DNA from: Actinophytocola xinjiangensis
Lineage (GTDB): Bacteria; Actinomycetota; Actinomycetes; Mycobacteriales; Pseudonocardiaceae
DNA length: 64,000 nucleotides
NCBI RefSeq assembly: GCF_001921215.1
Contig: NZ_MSIF01000017.1
Coordinates: 124,001 to 188,000, forward strand
Reading direction: 5' to 3'
Positions 52,759-62,755 of the stretch are shown piece by piece; position 1 is the stretch's first letter, and each line of letters opens with the position of its first letter. Both the position numbers and the translations under genes were made by a program. Under the pieces are notes generated by a model. The model worked only from the letters and a program-made list of their open reading frames with translations. It searched no databases and was not told the origin of the DNA.

Positions 52759-52826
52759 TCGCCGACCCGTGATTCTTCCGACGTGGTCCCGCCCACTTCC
52801 CCGACGCGAACGAGCGTTAACCGAGC

Positions 52827-52832
52827 GATACT
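52827..52832 (+). promoter_or_regulatory. -10 box for leaderless acyl-CoA dehydrogenase
   Basis: GATACT ends 7 bases before ATG 52840 with no ribosome site. Confidence 0.45.
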
Positions 52833-52839
52833 GACCGGT

Positions 52840-54036
52840 ATGGCCCGCCTCGCCCAGACCGCCGGACTGACCGACGTGCAGCAGGAGATCCTCGCGACGG
52901 TGCGGGACTTCGTCGACAAGGAGATCATCCCGCACGCCCAACGACTCGAACACGGCGACGTCTACCCCCAGGACATCGTCGACGGGATGAAGGAGATGGG
53001 CCTGTTCGGGCTCACCATCCCCGAGGAGTACGGCGGGCTCGGCGAGTCCCTGCTCACCTACGCCCTGGTCGTCGAACAGATCGCCCGGGGCTGGATGAGC
53101 GTCTCCGGCGTGATCAACACCCACTTCATCGTCGCGCACATGGTCCGCCACCACGGCACCGAGGAGCAGAAACGCGACCTGCTGCCCAGGATGGCCGCCG
53201 GCGACGTCCGCGGCAGCTTCTCCATGTCCGAGCCCGACCTTGGCTCCGACGTCGCCGCCATCAAGACCCGCGCCCGCCGTGACGGCGACGACTACGTCAT
53301 CGACGGCGCCAAGATGTGGCTCACCAACGGCGGCAGCTCCACCCTGATCGCCCTGCTGGTCAGGACCGACGAGGGCGCGGCCAAGGCCCACCAGAACCTG
53401 ACCGCGTTCCTGGTCGAGAAGCCGACCGGGTTCGGCGAGGTCGCCCCCGGCCTCACCATCCCCGGCAAGATCGACAAAATGGGCTACAAGGGCGTCGACA
53501 CCACCGAGGCGGTCTTCGACGGCTACCGGATCCCGGCCACCGCCGTACTCGGCGGCACCACCGGCAAGGGCTTCGCGCAGATGATGGACGGCGTCGAGGT
53601 CGGCCGGGTCAACGTCGCCGCCCGCGCCTGCGGCATCGCCATCCGGGCCTTCGAACTGGCCGTCGACTACGCCCAGCAGCGCCAGACCTTCGGCAAGCCC
53701 ATCGCCGAGCACCAGGCGATCGCGTTCAAGCTCGCCGAGATGGCCACCAAGGTCGAGGCCGCGCACCTGATGATGGTCAACGCCGCCCGGCTCAAGGACT
53801 CCGGCGCGCGCAACGACGTCGAGGCCGGCATGGCCAAGCTGATCGCCTCCGAGTACTGCGCCGAGGTCACCCAGGACAGCTTCCGCATCCACGGCGGCTA
53901 CGGCTACTCCAAGGAGTACGAGATCGAGCGGCTGATGCGCGAGGCCCCGTTCCTGCTGATCGGCGAGGGCACCAGCGAGATCCAGAAGACCATCATCAGC
54001 CGGGGCCTGCTGCGCGAATATCGATCAAAGGGCTGA
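52840..54036 (+). CDS. Acyl-CoA dehydrogenase
   Basis: A 398-residue flavoenzyme oxidising acyl-CoA to enoyl-CoA. Landmarks: SFSMSEPDLGSDVAAIKTRA, KMWLTNGGSS, the FAD-binding QRQTFGKPIAEHQAIAFKLA, and the C-terminal IHGGYGYSKEYEIERLMREA and GEGTSEIQKTII. It matches short-chain types rather than the 550-residue methylsuccinyl-CoA dehydrogenase. It may act with the two CitE-like genes upstream, but the operon is broken by the slipin and zinc-ribbon genes. Confidence 0.93.
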   Translation: MARLAQTAGLTDVQQEILATVRDFVDKEIIPHAQRLEHGDVYPQDIVDGMKEMGLFGLTIPEEYGGLGESLLTYALVVEQIARGWMSVSGVINTHFIVAHMVRHHGTEEQKRDLLPRMAAGDVRGSFSMSEPDLGSDVAAIKTRARRDGDDYVIDGAKMWLTNGGSSTLIALLVRTDEGAAKAHQNLTAFLVEKPTGFGEVAPGLTIPGKIDKMGYKGVDTTEAVFDGYRIPATAVLGGTTGKGFAQMMDGVEVGRVNVAARACGIAIRAFELAVDYAQQRQTFGKPIAEHQAIAFKLAEMATKVEAAHLMMVNAARLKDSGARNDVEAGMAKLIASEYCAEVTQDSFRIHGGYGYSKEYEIERLMREAPFLLIGEGTSEIQKTIISRGLLREYRSKG

Positions 54037-54069
54037 GCGGCGACCGGCCGGCCTTGTACCGTCTGGCCG

Positions 54070-54939
54070 ATGCCCCCACTGACCATCTCCCAGCACGAAC
54101 GCCTGCGGAACCTGGTTCGGCGAAGCCCGGCGTTCATAGGTATGAAGGTCGTCGTCCACGACGACCGCGTCGAGGTACTGCACCCCGAGGAGCTCGAACT
54201 GGGTCTGGACACGCTGTCCGGGCTGGTCGCCGACGTCCCCGCCGGCCAGTGGCCCGACGTCGTCGACGACTACCTCAAGCAGGTCCTGGAGCTGGGAACC
54301 CGTGACCACGTCGAGCTGACCGGTCCGACCGAGGACCTGCTCGACAAGGTCTACCAGCGGCTGATGGTGCCGCCGGCACCACCGGCCGAGCTGCCGGAGT
54401 ACGCGGTGGAGTTCGTGCCGGGACTGGTGCTGCTGCTCGCCCTGGACCTGCCCGACGCGGTCGTGACCATCAACGACGAGCACGTGCACCGGCACGGGCT
54501 CGACCAGTTGGCCGACGCCGGGCTGGTGAACCTGACCCGGGAACTGCCCGACAGCTATGCCGAGTCCGACGGCGTGTACGTGTTGCAGGGCTCGGTGTAC
54601 GTCGGCTCGATGGTGCTGGTGCTCGGGTGGGTCATCGAGGCGGTGACCGGGCTGACCGAGACACCCCACGGCGCGCTGGTCGCGATGCCCTCCCGCGAGG
54701 GGCTCGTCTTCCACGTCGTGCGGGAGCGGCGCCAGACCGAGCGGGCGCTGGAGGAGATGGCCCAGATCGCGGCCGAGTGGCACCGGGAGAGCACCCACTG
54801 GCTGAGCCACCGGGTGTTCTGGTGGCGCCCGGACGGCGTGGTCGAACCGGTCGCCCACTACGACGGGACCGGCATGGTCGACTACTCCTCGAACGAGTAC
54901 GCCGACATGCTCTACGACGTGGACCGGGCGTGGGATTAG
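54070..54939 (+). CDS. Protein of unknown function (DUF1444-like)
   Basis: A 289-residue protein. The middle and end show LLLALDLPDAVVTINDEHVHRHG, NLTRELPDSYAESDGVYVL and LVAMPSREGLVFHVVRE, an order reminiscent of the DUF1444/YtpQ family, though I am not sure. A TACCGT -10-like box ends 7 bases before ATG 54070. No signal peptide or membrane helix. Confidence 0.6.
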   Translation: MPPLTISQHERLRNLVRRSPAFIGMKVVVHDDRVEVLHPEELELGLDTLSGLVADVPAGQWPDVVDDYLKQVLELGTRDHVELTGPTEDLLDKVYQRLMVPPAPPAELPEYAVEFVPGLVLLLALDLPDAVVTINDEHVHRHGLDQLADAGLVNLTRELPDSYAESDGVYVLQGSVYVGSMVLVLGWVIEAVTGLTETPHGALVAMPSREGLVFHVVRERRQTERALEEMAQIAAEWHRESTHWLSHRVFWWRPDGVVEPVAHYDGTGMVDYSSNEYADMLYDVDRAWD

Positions 54940-54995
54940 CACGGCTGCCGTGCAATTGGCAGGATGGTGTCAACTGCTGAACGAGGTGAGCAACG

Positions 54996-55517
54996 GTGAC
55001 GGGTGCGTTTTCCGGAGCGGGTCGCGGGAGTCAGAACCTTCCCAAGGTGCCCACGCCGCCGTCGGGGTGGCCGATCGGGTCCTACGGCACGTACAAGGAG
55101 GCCCACCAGGCGGTCCAGTACCTGGCCGGCAACGAGTTCCCGGTGCAGGAGGTCACCATCGTCGGCGTTGACCTGATGCTGGTCGAACGGGTGATCGGCC
55201 GGCTGAGCTGGCCGAAGGTACTGGGCACCGGCGCGCTGTCCGGGGCCTGGTTCGGCCTGTTCGTCGGCCTGCTGCTCGGGTTGTTCAACCCGGCGCCGAT
55301 GTCCTTCGCACCGATCCTGGTCGGGTTGTCGGCCGGCGTGGTGTTCGGCCTGATCTTCGCCGCAGTCGGGTACGCCACGACCCGCAGCGCCGGCCGGGAG
55401 ATCGCCTCGGCCAGCCAGCTCGTCGCCGGCCGCTACGACGTCCTCGCCCAGCCGAGGAACGCCGAGAAGGGCCGTGACCTGCTGGCCAAGCTCGCCATGC
55501 GCCCCCGGACGGACTGA
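54996..55517 (+). CDS. General-stress-protein 17M-domain membrane protein
   Basis: A 173-residue protein. The start PIGSYGTYKEAHQAVQYLA and VQEVTIVGVDL is the general stress protein 17M domain. Two membrane segments follow (WFGLFVGLLLGLFNPAP, FAPILVGLSAGVVFGLIFAAVGYA) and a short C-terminal FERHK-free polar tail. GTG 54996 has GAGGTGAG. It precedes lpqY as Rv1234 does in mycobacteria (from memory). Confidence 0.82.
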   Translation: MTGAFSGAGRGSQNLPKVPTPPSGWPIGSYGTYKEAHQAVQYLAGNEFPVQEVTIVGVDLMLVERVIGRLSWPKVLGTGALSGAWFGLFVGLLLGLFNPAPMSFAPILVGLSAGVVFGLIFAAVGYATTRSAGREIASASQLVAGRYDVLAQPRNAEKGRDLLAKLAMRPRTD

Positions 55518-55696
55518 CCGACCACTCCGCCGCACGCGCCCTCCGCGCCTGAATTGCGGCCCGTGACCTGCGGGCTTACGTTCGGTGAACCGACGCATCA
55601 GGGGTCGGGCACGCGTCCCGACGCAGGTGGAGGTGCTGGGTAACGGCGGTTCTCCTGCCCTGCCCTCCCGTGCCGAGGGAGGAAGGCGGGAGTCTG

Positions 55697-57019
55697 ATGG
55701 GCAGTACCCGGACGGGTGGCCGGGGCGTGGTGCGGTGGCGGGTCGCCGCCGCTGCCTGCGCCGCGCTGCTCACCGCGCCGGCCGTCGCGGCCTGCGGGTC
55801 CGAGACCGGCAAGCAGATCAACGTGTACTACGCGCCCGAGGAGAACTTCCAGAGCGTCATCGACACCTGCAACGAGCAGGCGAACGGGCGCTACGAGATC
55901 GTCTACCAGAAACTCCCGCGCGACGCCGACGGGCAGCGTGAACAGATGGTCCGCCGGCTCGCCGCCGGCGACACCGACCTGGACATCCTGGGGCTGGACG
56001 TCACCTGGGTGCCCGAGTTCGCCGAGGCGAGGTGGCTGGAGGAGTGGACCGGCCAGCGCAAGGCCGACGCCACCGCCGGCGTGCTCGCGATCCCGCTGCG
56101 GACCGCGAGCTGGAACGACAGGCTGTACGCGGCGACGAAGAACACCAACGTCCAGCTCCTCTGGTACGACAAGCGGATCACCCCGCGCCCGCCGACGACC
56201 TGGCGCGAGATGATCGACACCGCCAGGGACCTCAAGAAACGCGGCCAGCCCTACGAGATCCTGTTCACCGGTGCCCAGTACGAGGGCCTGGTGGTCACCT
56301 ACAACACGCTGGTCGCCTCCGCCGGCGGGCACATCCTCAACGACGAGGGCACCAAGGTCGTCATGGACGAGGGCGCGGTCGAGGCGCTGGAGATCCTCAA
56401 GGAGGTCGCCACCGCCGGGGTCACCGACCCGTCGCTGACCAACGCCCAGGAACAGCAGGTCCAGCAGGCCTTCGAGGCCCCGGACAGCAACTCGGCGTTC
56501 GAGCTGAACTGGCCCTACGTCTACGCCGCCATGCAGACCGCCAACCCCGAGCGGGCCAAGAACCTCGCCTGGGCGCGCTACCCCGGTGTCGACGGGCCGG
56601 CCAGGGTGACCGTCGGCGGCTACAACCTGGCGGTCAGCGCGTACTCCAACCACAAGGACGAGTCGTTCGAGGCGGCGCTGTGCCTGCGCGGCGCCGCCTC
56701 GCAGAAGTTCTCCGCCATCCGCGACGGCGTGCCGCCGACGATCGAGTCGGTCTACACCGACGACCGGCCGCTTGACCCGACCCAGGCGGTCGATCCGGCG
56801 AACAACCCGAGCATGGCGACCGCGTACCCGATGCGGGAGGTGATCCTGGAGTCGCTGCGGGACGCCTCGGTGCGGCCGCTGACCGTCGTCTACCAGAACC
56901 TGTCGACGATCACCGCGAAGGTGCTCTCCCCGCCGGCCGACATCGATCCGCCGGCCACCGCCCAGGAACTGCGTGAGGGCCTGGCGCAGGCGCTGGAGTC
57001 CAAGGGGGTGCTGCCGTGA
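55697..57019 (+). CDS. lpqY: Sugar-binding lipoprotein, LpqY-like (trehalose importer)
   Basis: A 440-residue solute-binding protein. The N-terminal signal ends in a lipobox-like VAACGS, so it is lipid-anchored. The mature part starts with a CitE-unrelated beta strand ([14 protein letters not shown]), then [30 protein letters not shown], typical of family-1 sugar binders. Order lpqY-sugA-sugB-sugC and the flanking general-stress gene match the mycobacterial trehalose recycling system, so trehalose is the best guess. A GC hairpin (55664-55682) lies just before its ribosome site. Confidence 0.87.
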   Translation: MGSTRTGGRGVVRWRVAAAACAALLTAPAVAACGSETGKQINVYYAPEENFQSVIDTCNEQANGRYEIVYQKLPRDADGQREQMVRRLAAGDTDLDILGLDVTWVPEFAEARWLEEWTGQRKADATAGVLAIPLRTASWNDRLYAATKNTNVQLLWYDKRITPRPPTTWREMIDTARDLKKRGQPYEILFTGAQYEGLVVTYNTLVASAGGHILNDEGTKVVMDEGAVEALEILKEVATAGVTDPSLTNAQEQQVQQAFEAPDSNSAFELNWPYVYAAMQTANPERAKNLAWARYPGVDGPARVTVGGYNLAVSAYSNHKDESFEAALCLRGAASQKFSAIRDGVPPTIESVYTDDRPLDPTQAVDPANNPSMATAYPMREVILESLRDASVRPLTVVYQNLSTITAKVLSPPADIDPPATAQELREGLAQALESKGVLP

Positions 57020-57936
57020 GCCACGTCCTGGACAGGCCGAGCACCAAGCCGGTGCTCTCGGAGGGCAAGCGGGCCGAGCGGCGGCTGGGCTGGCTGCTGT
57101 GCGCGCCGGCCGCGATCGTGATGCTGGCGGTCACCGCCTGGCCGATCATCTACTCGGTGTGGCTCTCGTTGCAGCGCTACGACCTGCGGTTCCCGGACGA
57201 CCGCCAGTTCGTCGGGTTGGCCAACTACGCGGCGGTGCTGTCCAACGGCTACTGGTGGACCGCGTTCGGCGTCACCACGGTCATCACGGTGGTGTCGGTG
57301 GTGATCGAGCTGGTGCTGGGCATGCTGCTGGCGTTGGCGATGCACCGCACGCTGGTCGGCCGGGGCCTGGTCCGCACGGTCACGCTGATCCCGTACGGGA
57401 TCGTGACCGTGGTGGCCGCGTTCTCCTGGTTCTACGCCTGGAACTCCGACACCGGCTACCTGGCGGCGCTGTTCGGCGCCGAGGCGCCGCTGACCCAGCG
57501 GATCCCGTCGCTGCTGATCATCATCCTGGCCGAGGTGTGGAAGACGACGCCGTTCATGGCGCTGCTGCTGATGGCCGGGCTCGCGCTGGTGCCCGACGAC
57601 CTGCTGCGGGCCGCGTCGATGGACGGCGCGAACGCCTGGCAGCGGTTCACCAGGGTGATGCTGCCGGTGATGAAGCCGGCGATCCTGGTGGCGCTGCTGT
57701 TCCGCACGCTGGACGCGTTCCGGATCTTCGACAACATCTTCATCCTCACCAAGGGCGCCAACGACACCTCCTCGGTGTCCATGCAGACCTACAACAACCT
57801 GATCAGGGGCCTGAACCTGGGGATCGGCTCGACGATGTCGGTGCTGATCTTCGTCGCGGTGGCGATCATCGCGTTCGTGTTCGTCAAGCTCTTCGGTGCC
57901 TCCGCGCCCGGCAACGACCCAGGGGGGAAGCGCTGA
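57016..57936 (+). CDS. sugA: Sugar ABC transporter permease, SugA-like
   Basis: A 306-residue permease of the MalF type with six membrane helices. It includes [26 protein letters not shown] at the start and the EAA loop [19 protein letters not shown] near residue 205 that docks with the ATPase. GTG 57016 overlaps lpqY by 4 bases. Confidence 0.92.
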   Translation: MSHVLDRPSTKPVLSEGKRAERRLGWLLCAPAAIVMLAVTAWPIIYSVWLSLQRYDLRFPDDRQFVGLANYAAVLSNGYWWTAFGVTTVITVVSVVIELVLGMLLALAMHRTLVGRGLVRTVTLIPYGIVTVVAAFSWFYAWNSDTGYLAALFGAEAPLTQRIPSLLIIILAEVWKTTPFMALLLMAGLALVPDDLLRAASMDGANAWQRFTRVMLPVMKPAILVALLFRTLDAFRIFDNIFILTKGANDTSSVSMQTYNNLIRGLNLGIGSTMSVLIFVAVAIIAFVFVKLFGASAPGNDPGGKR

Positions 57937-58778
57937 TGGCCGTCATCGGTGGCAGTACCGCCGGCCGCAAGGCGCGGTGGACCTTCGTCGACCTCCTGAT
58001 CGTGGCCTACGCGCTGATCCCGGTGCTGTGGACGGTGTCGCTGTCGTTCAAGACGGCCGCGAGCCAGACCGACCGGAACTTCTTCCCCAGCGAGTGGACC
58101 TGGCAGAACTACAAGGACATCTTCGCCACCAACGAGTTCGTCCGGGCGCTGGTCAACTCGATCGGCATCGCGCTGATCTCCACGGTGATCGCCGTGGTGC
58201 TGGGCATGATGGCCGCCTACGCGATCGCCCGGCTGGACTTCCCCGGCAAGCGGGCGCTGGTCGGCGTCTCGCTGCTGATCGCGATGTTCCCGCAGGTGTC
58301 GCTGGTCTCGCCGCTGTTCGAGATGGAACGCCAGCTCGGGCTGTTCGACACCTGGCCCGGCCTGATCCTGCCCTACATCACCTTCGCGTTGCCGCTGGCG
58401 ATCTACACGCTGTCCGCGTTCTTCCGGGAGATCCCGTGGGAGCTGGAGAAGGCGGCCAAGATGGACGGTGCGACGCCGGCGCAGGCGTTCCGCAGGGTCA
58501 TCGCGCCGCTGGCCGCGCCGGGCGTGTTCACCACGGCGATCCTGGTGTTCATCTTCTGCTGGAACGACTTCCTGTTCGCCATCTCGCTGACCTCGACCGA
58601 GAGGTCGCGCACGGTGCCGGCCGCGCTGTCGTTCTTCACCGGGGCCTCGCAGTTCGAGGCGCCGACCGGATCGATCTCCGCGGCCGCCGTGGTCATCACC
58701 ATCCCGATCATCGTGTTCGTGTTGTTCTTCCAGCGCCGCATCGTCGCGGGGCTGACGTCCGGTGCCGTGAAGGGCTGA
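57936..58778 (+). CDS. sugB: Sugar ABC transporter permease, SugB-like
   Basis: A 280-residue MalG-type permease with six membrane helices. The EAA loop is [20 protein letters not shown], and the C-terminal [16 protein letters not shown] is the MalG-family ending. ATG 57936 shares one base with the sugA stop and has an AGGGGGGAAG ribosome site. Confidence 0.92.
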   Translation: MAVIGGSTAGRKARWTFVDLLIVAYALIPVLWTVSLSFKTAASQTDRNFFPSEWTWQNYKDIFATNEFVRALVNSIGIALISTVIAVVLGMMAAYAIARLDFPGKRALVGVSLLIAMFPQVSLVSPLFEMERQLGLFDTWPGLILPYITFALPLAIYTLSAFFREIPWELEKAAKMDGATPAQAFRRVIAPLAAPGVFTTAILVFIFCWNDFLFAISLTSTERSRTVPAALSFFTGASQFEAPTGSISAAAVVITIPIIVFVLFFQRRIVAGLTSGAVKG

Positions 58779-58783
58779 GGGAT

Positions 58784-59971
58784 ATGGCTGAGATCGTCCT
58801 CGACAAGGTTTCCAAGCGGTACCCGGACGGTGCGCTGGCGGTGTCCGAGGCGGACATCACGATCGCCGACGGCGAGTTCATCATCCTGGTCGGCCCGTCG
58901 GGCTGCGGGAAGTCCACGATGCTGAACATGATCGCCGGCCTGGAGGACATCTCCGCCGGCGAGCTGCGCATCGACGGCGAGCGGGTGAACGAGAAGGCGC
59001 CCAAGGACCGCGACATCGCGATGGTGTTCCAGTCCTACGCGCTCTACCCGCACATGAGCGTGCGGGAGAACATGGCGTTCCCGCTGCGACTGGCCAAGGT
59101 GGACGACGCGACGGTGCGGCGGAAGGTGGACGAGGCGGCGCGGATCCTGGACCTGACCCAGCACCTGGACCGCAAGCCGGCGAACCTGTCCGGCGGACAG
59201 CGTCAGCGGGTGGCGATGGGCCGGGCGATCGTGCGCAACCCCAAGGCGTTCCTCATGGACGAGCCACTGTCCAACTTGGACGCCAAGCTGCGGGTGCAGA
59301 TGCGCACCTCGGTGTCCAAGCTGCAGAAACAACTGGCGACGACGACCGTCTACGTCACCCACGACCAGACCGAGGCGATGACCCTCGGCGACCGGGTGGT
59401 GGTGCTGCGCAGCGGGAAGGTGCAGCAGATCGGCTCGCCGCAGTTCCTCTACGACAACCCGGCGAACCTGTTCGTCGCCGGGTTCATCGGCTCGCCGTCG
59501 ATGAACTTCCTGCCCGGCACCCTGGGGGAGGGCGAGCTGATGACCGCCCTGGGCCCGGTGACGTTGTCCGACCGGGTGCGCCGGCTGGTCGAGGCGGCCG
59601 GCGCGCCCCGGGAGGTGATCGCCGGTATCCGCCCGGAGCACTTCGAGGACGTGGCGCTGATGGACGCCGACCACGCGGCCCGGTCCGGCAGCACGTTCAC
59701 CGCGACGGTCGACGTGCTGGAGTCGATGGGCTCGGACAAGTACGCGTACTTCACCGTCGAGGGCGAGACGGCGGCCTCGGCCGAACTCGACGAGCTGGCG
59801 GCCGACTCGGGGACCGCCGACACGGGCGCGACGCCGGGTTCGCAGCTGGTCACCCGCCTGTCGGTGACCTCGCACGCGCGGGAGGGCGAACCGCTGGACG
59901 TGTGGTTCGACGCGGACAAGGTGCAGGTGTTCGACCCGTCGACGGGCCGGAACCTGACCTACGCGGGGTAG
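58784..59971 (+). CDS. sugC: Sugar ABC transporter ATPase, SugC-like
   Basis: A 395-residue MalK/UgpC-type ATPase. Walker A GPSGCGKST (about residues 38-46), signature LSGGQRQRVAMGRAI, Walker B FLMDEPLSNLDAKL, and the H-loop THDQTEAM. A regulatory TOBE domain (residues 240-395) has an acidic insert (AELDELAADSG). ATG 58784 follows the sugB stop by 5 bases. It ends 13 bases inside the convergent SARP gene. Confidence 0.94.
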   Translation: MAEIVLDKVSKRYPDGALAVSEADITIADGEFIILVGPSGCGKSTMLNMIAGLEDISAGELRIDGERVNEKAPKDRDIAMVFQSYALYPHMSVRENMAFPLRLAKVDDATVRRKVDEAARILDLTQHLDRKPANLSGGQRQRVAMGRAIVRNPKAFLMDEPLSNLDAKLRVQMRTSVSKLQKQLATTTVYVTHDQTEAMTLGDRVVVLRSGKVQQIGSPQFLYDNPANLFVAGFIGSPSMNFLPGTLGEGELMTALGPVTLSDRVRRLVEAAGAPREVIAGIRPEHFEDVALMDADHAARSGSTFTATVDVLESMGSDKYAYFTVEGETAASAELDELAADSGTADTGATPGSQLVTRLSVTSHAREGEPLDVWFDADKVQVFDPSTGRNLTYAG

Positions 59972-61746
59972 CCGAGCAGGGTCGTGAGGCCGTAGAGGGC
60001 GTAGCTGCCCGGGGTGAGGCTGTACAGCAGCTGGGCGTCGACGAGTTCCTCGAGGGCCTCGCCGACCAGCGGCCGCGGCCAGCCGGTGGCCAGGGCGAGG
60101 GCCGCCGGGGTCAGCTCGTCGGCCTCGTGCAGCCGGCCGAGCAGCGCGGCGGCGGCCCGCTCGGTGTCCTTGCCGCTGCCGGCGAGCTGGTCGACCGAGA
60201 CCCGCAGACTGGTGAGGACCTCGGCGAGGTCGGTGAGCCGGTTGTCCGGGTCGGCGAGCCGTTCGACCCACGCGCGCAGCGGCCAGTGCGGCCGGGCGGC
60301 GGCCCGCGTGGCGACCACGCGCAGCGCGAGCGGGTTGTTGGCACACAGCTCGGCGATCTCGGTGGCGGCCCGCGGTTCGGCGTCGACCTTGCGCGGCCCG
60401 ACGATCCGGCCGAGCAACGCGACGGTGTCGGCGGTGGACAGCGGATCGACGTGCACGTGCACGGTCCCGTCCGGCCCGGCGATGGGCCGCCGGCTGGTGA
60501 CGATGGCCGCGCAGCCAGGCTCGTCCGGGATCACCGGCAGTACCTGTGAGGCGTTGGTCGCGTTGTCCAGGACGACGAGCACGCGCCGTCCCCGCAGCCG
60601 GGCCCGGTAGGCGCGGACGTCCCCGGTGGTGTCGTGGTGTGGGTCGAGGGTGCCGCGGGCGCGGGTCCAGCGTGCTGCGCCCTGCTCGACCGGCGACGGC
60701 CCACCGAGCAGCGCCGTGAGCACCGAGGCGGGGCTGGCCGGCGGGGTGTCCGGCCGGTTGCCGGTGAGGTCGACGTAGCGGATGCCGTCCGGGTAGCGGT
60801 CGCGCTGCTGGCTGGCGAACTGGGCGGCGAGCGTGGACTTCCCGACCCCGGCGGACCCGTGCACGAAACACACCACCGGCCCCGGGCCGGCGCAGCGCTC
60901 CCGCAGCTCGGCGAGTTCGGCGACCCGCCCGGTGAACGTCGCGATCGGCGGCGGTGGCTCGGCGGGCGGCGGGTCGGCCGGGGCCGGCGCGTTGATCCGC
61001 ACGAAGGGGACGGACTGGGTGAGGTCCTCCCGCAGGATCGACTCGTGCAGCCGGCGTAGCTCCGGCCCCGGTTCGACGCCCAGCTCGGCGACCATCCGTT
61101 CGCGGATGCGCTGGTAGTGGGCGAGCGCCTCGGTGGGGCGGCGGGCGCGGTAGAGGGAGATCATCAGCTGCCGGCAGAGCCGTTCACGCAGCGGATAGGT
61201 GCCGGTGAGGGCGGTCAGCTCGGGGATGAGCCGGGCGTGCCAGCCCAGCCGCAGCCGAACCTCGAAGCTCTCCTCCAGCGCGCCGAGATACAGCTCCTCC
61301 AGCCGTGGCCCGTGGACGAGCCGCATCGGGACGTCACCGAGGTCGGCCAGCGGAGTGCCCCGCCACAGCCGCAGGGCCTCGTCGAACAGCTGCGCCGCCC
61401 GCACCGGATTCGGCGAGCCCACCGTCCGCGCCTGCTCCACCAACGCGGCGAACCGAACGGCGTCCACCTGATCCGGCTGGATCGAGAGCCGGTACCCCGG
61501 GGCGACGGTGTCCAGAACCTGTTCGGGCAGTGCCCGCCGCACCCGCTGGACGTAGTTGCGGATGGTCACGTGAGCGGTGTGCGGCGGCTGCGGCCCCCAG
61601 AGCTGATCAACGATGGAGTCGACGGAGACGGTTTCCCCTGGCCGAACGAGCAGCGTCGCGAGAACGGCGCGCTGCATGGGGGCGGTCACGGGGACGGCGG
61701 TGCCGGCGTGCCACACCTCGACCGGGCCGAGGATCCGGAAGTCCAC
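59959..61746 (-). CDS. SARP-type regulator with NB-ARC ATPase domain
   Basis: A 595-residue AfsR/SARP regulator. Residues 1-100 are an OmpR-like winged helix (FRILGPVEVW, IRNYVQRVRRAL). Residues 100-250 are a bacterial transcriptional activator domain (ISLYRARRPTEALAHYQRIRERM). Residues 270-560 are an NB-ARC ATPase with P-loop GSAGVGKST and VLVVLDNA. The C-terminal TPR array of AfsR is missing. GTG 61746 has GAGAGGAG. Such proteins often switch on secondary metabolism, but no such cluster is in view. Confidence 0.88.
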   Translation of the reverse strand: MDFRILGPVEVWHAGTAVPVTAPMQRAVLATLLVRPGETVSVDSIVDQLWGPQPPHTAHVTIRNYVQRVRRALPEQVLDTVAPGYRLSIQPDQVDAVRFAALVEQARTVGSPNPVRAAQLFDEALRLWRGTPLADLGDVPMRLVHGPRLEELYLGALEESFEVRLRLGWHARLIPELTALTGTYPLRERLCRQLMISLYRARRPTEALAHYQRIRERMVAELGVEPGPELRRLHESILREDLTQSVPFVRINAPAPADPPPAEPPPPIATFTGRVAELAELRERCAGPGPVVCFVHGSAGVGKSTLAAQFASQQRDRYPDGIRYVDLTGNRPDTPPASPASVLTALLGGPSPVEQGAARWTRARGTLDPHHDTTGDVRAYRARLRGRRVLVVLDNATNASQVLPVIPDEPGCAAIVTSRRPIAGPDGTVHVHVDPLSTADTVALLGRIVGPRKVDAEPRAATEIAELCANNPLALRVVATRAAARPHWPLRAWVERLADPDNRLTDLAEVLTSLRVSVDQLAGSGKDTERAAAALLGRLHEADELTPAALALATGWPRPLVGEALEELVDAQLLYSLTPGSYALYGLTTLLGYPA

Positions 61747-61855
61747 CGTCGCTCCTCTCGGACGTCCGGTCGGAACCGTACCCCCGCGGGGTCGCCCACC
61801 TCATCCCACAGCGCCCACACCGAAACCCGCGACACCCCACCAACGCCGGTCAGAC

Positions 61856-62755
61856 TCAGGCACGTGCACGGAAAAGACGGCGTTCAGCCGAATGCGGCGT
61901 GGCACGCGACGTCGCGTCGGGATGGTGTCGTGCCAACAGCACGACGCCGACGATCGCCGTGAGGGCCCCAGCGACCAGACCGATTCCGGTGAGGCCGCCG
62001 GCGTCGGCCGTCTCGTCCAGCAGGCCGATGGCGATGGCCGTGGCGACCATGGGGCTCAGGACCGTCTGGCAGCCCACCACCACGTCCGGCGGGCCGCTCG
62101 CGTACGCCAGCTGGATGTACCACGACCCGACGGCGAAGGCCACCACCAGCGCGGTCGCCGAGATGGCGGACACGCCGGCCAGACCGGCGGTCTGGAACGT
62201 GTAGGTGACGTCGCGGACCAGGATGGAGACCAGGCCGTAGGCGGCGCCGGCGCCGGTCGCCAGGACGACGCAGCGGGTGATGCCTTCGCGGAGGGCGCCG
62301 ATGACACCGAACAGGACGACGGCCGCGCCGACCAGTTCGCAGGCCAGGAGGATGCCGGCGTCGGGGAAGTGGGTGGGAGTCGCGCTGACCGACGCCAGGG
62401 CCACGAACACCGAGACGCCGATGGTGCTGGCGAGGATGGCGATGATCGCGGCCCTGTCCAGGCGCAGGCCGGACGCCCGCGCGTTGAGGATGGCCACCGC
62501 GGGTAGTGCCAGGACCACGATCGGGGCGACGATGGTGACCGGGGCCAGGGCGAGGGCCAGGATCTGCATGATGGCGCAGGCGGTGAGGACGGCCACGCCC
62601 AGTAGCCATTTGCGGTTGTGGACCAGGCGGCCGATGCCGCGCAGGCCGAGGTCCTTGTCCCGCGTCTCGCTGCGGACGCCCTGGTGTTGGAGTTGGGCGC
62701 CGATCGCGCTGCACAACGCGCCGAGCACGGCGAACGTGATGGCGAGCGCAATCAT
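61856..62755 (-). CDS. DMT-superfamily membrane transporter
   Basis: A 299-residue protein with about nine or ten membrane segments and a short basic tail. The N-terminal LCSAIGAQLQHQG and the duplicated layout (VTIVAPIVVLALPAVAIL, later VVVGCQTVLSPMVATAIAIG) match the drug/metabolite transporter family, possibly the NIPA-like branch. Its ATG shares one base with the upstream stop. Substrate unknown. Confidence 0.8.
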   Translation of the reverse strand: MIALAITFAVLGALCSAIGAQLQHQGVRSETRDKDLGLRGIGRLVHNRKWLLGVAVLTACAIMQILALALAPVTIVAPIVVLALPAVAILNARASGLRLDRAAIIAILASTIGVSVFVALASVSATPTHFPDAGILLACELVGAAVVLFGVIGALREGITRCVVLATGAGAAYGLVSILVRDVTYTFQTAGLAGVSAISATALVVAFAVGSWYIQLAYASGPPDVVVGCQTVLSPMVATAIAIGLLDETADAGGLTGIGLVAGALTAIVGVVLLARHHPDATSRATPHSAERRLFRARA

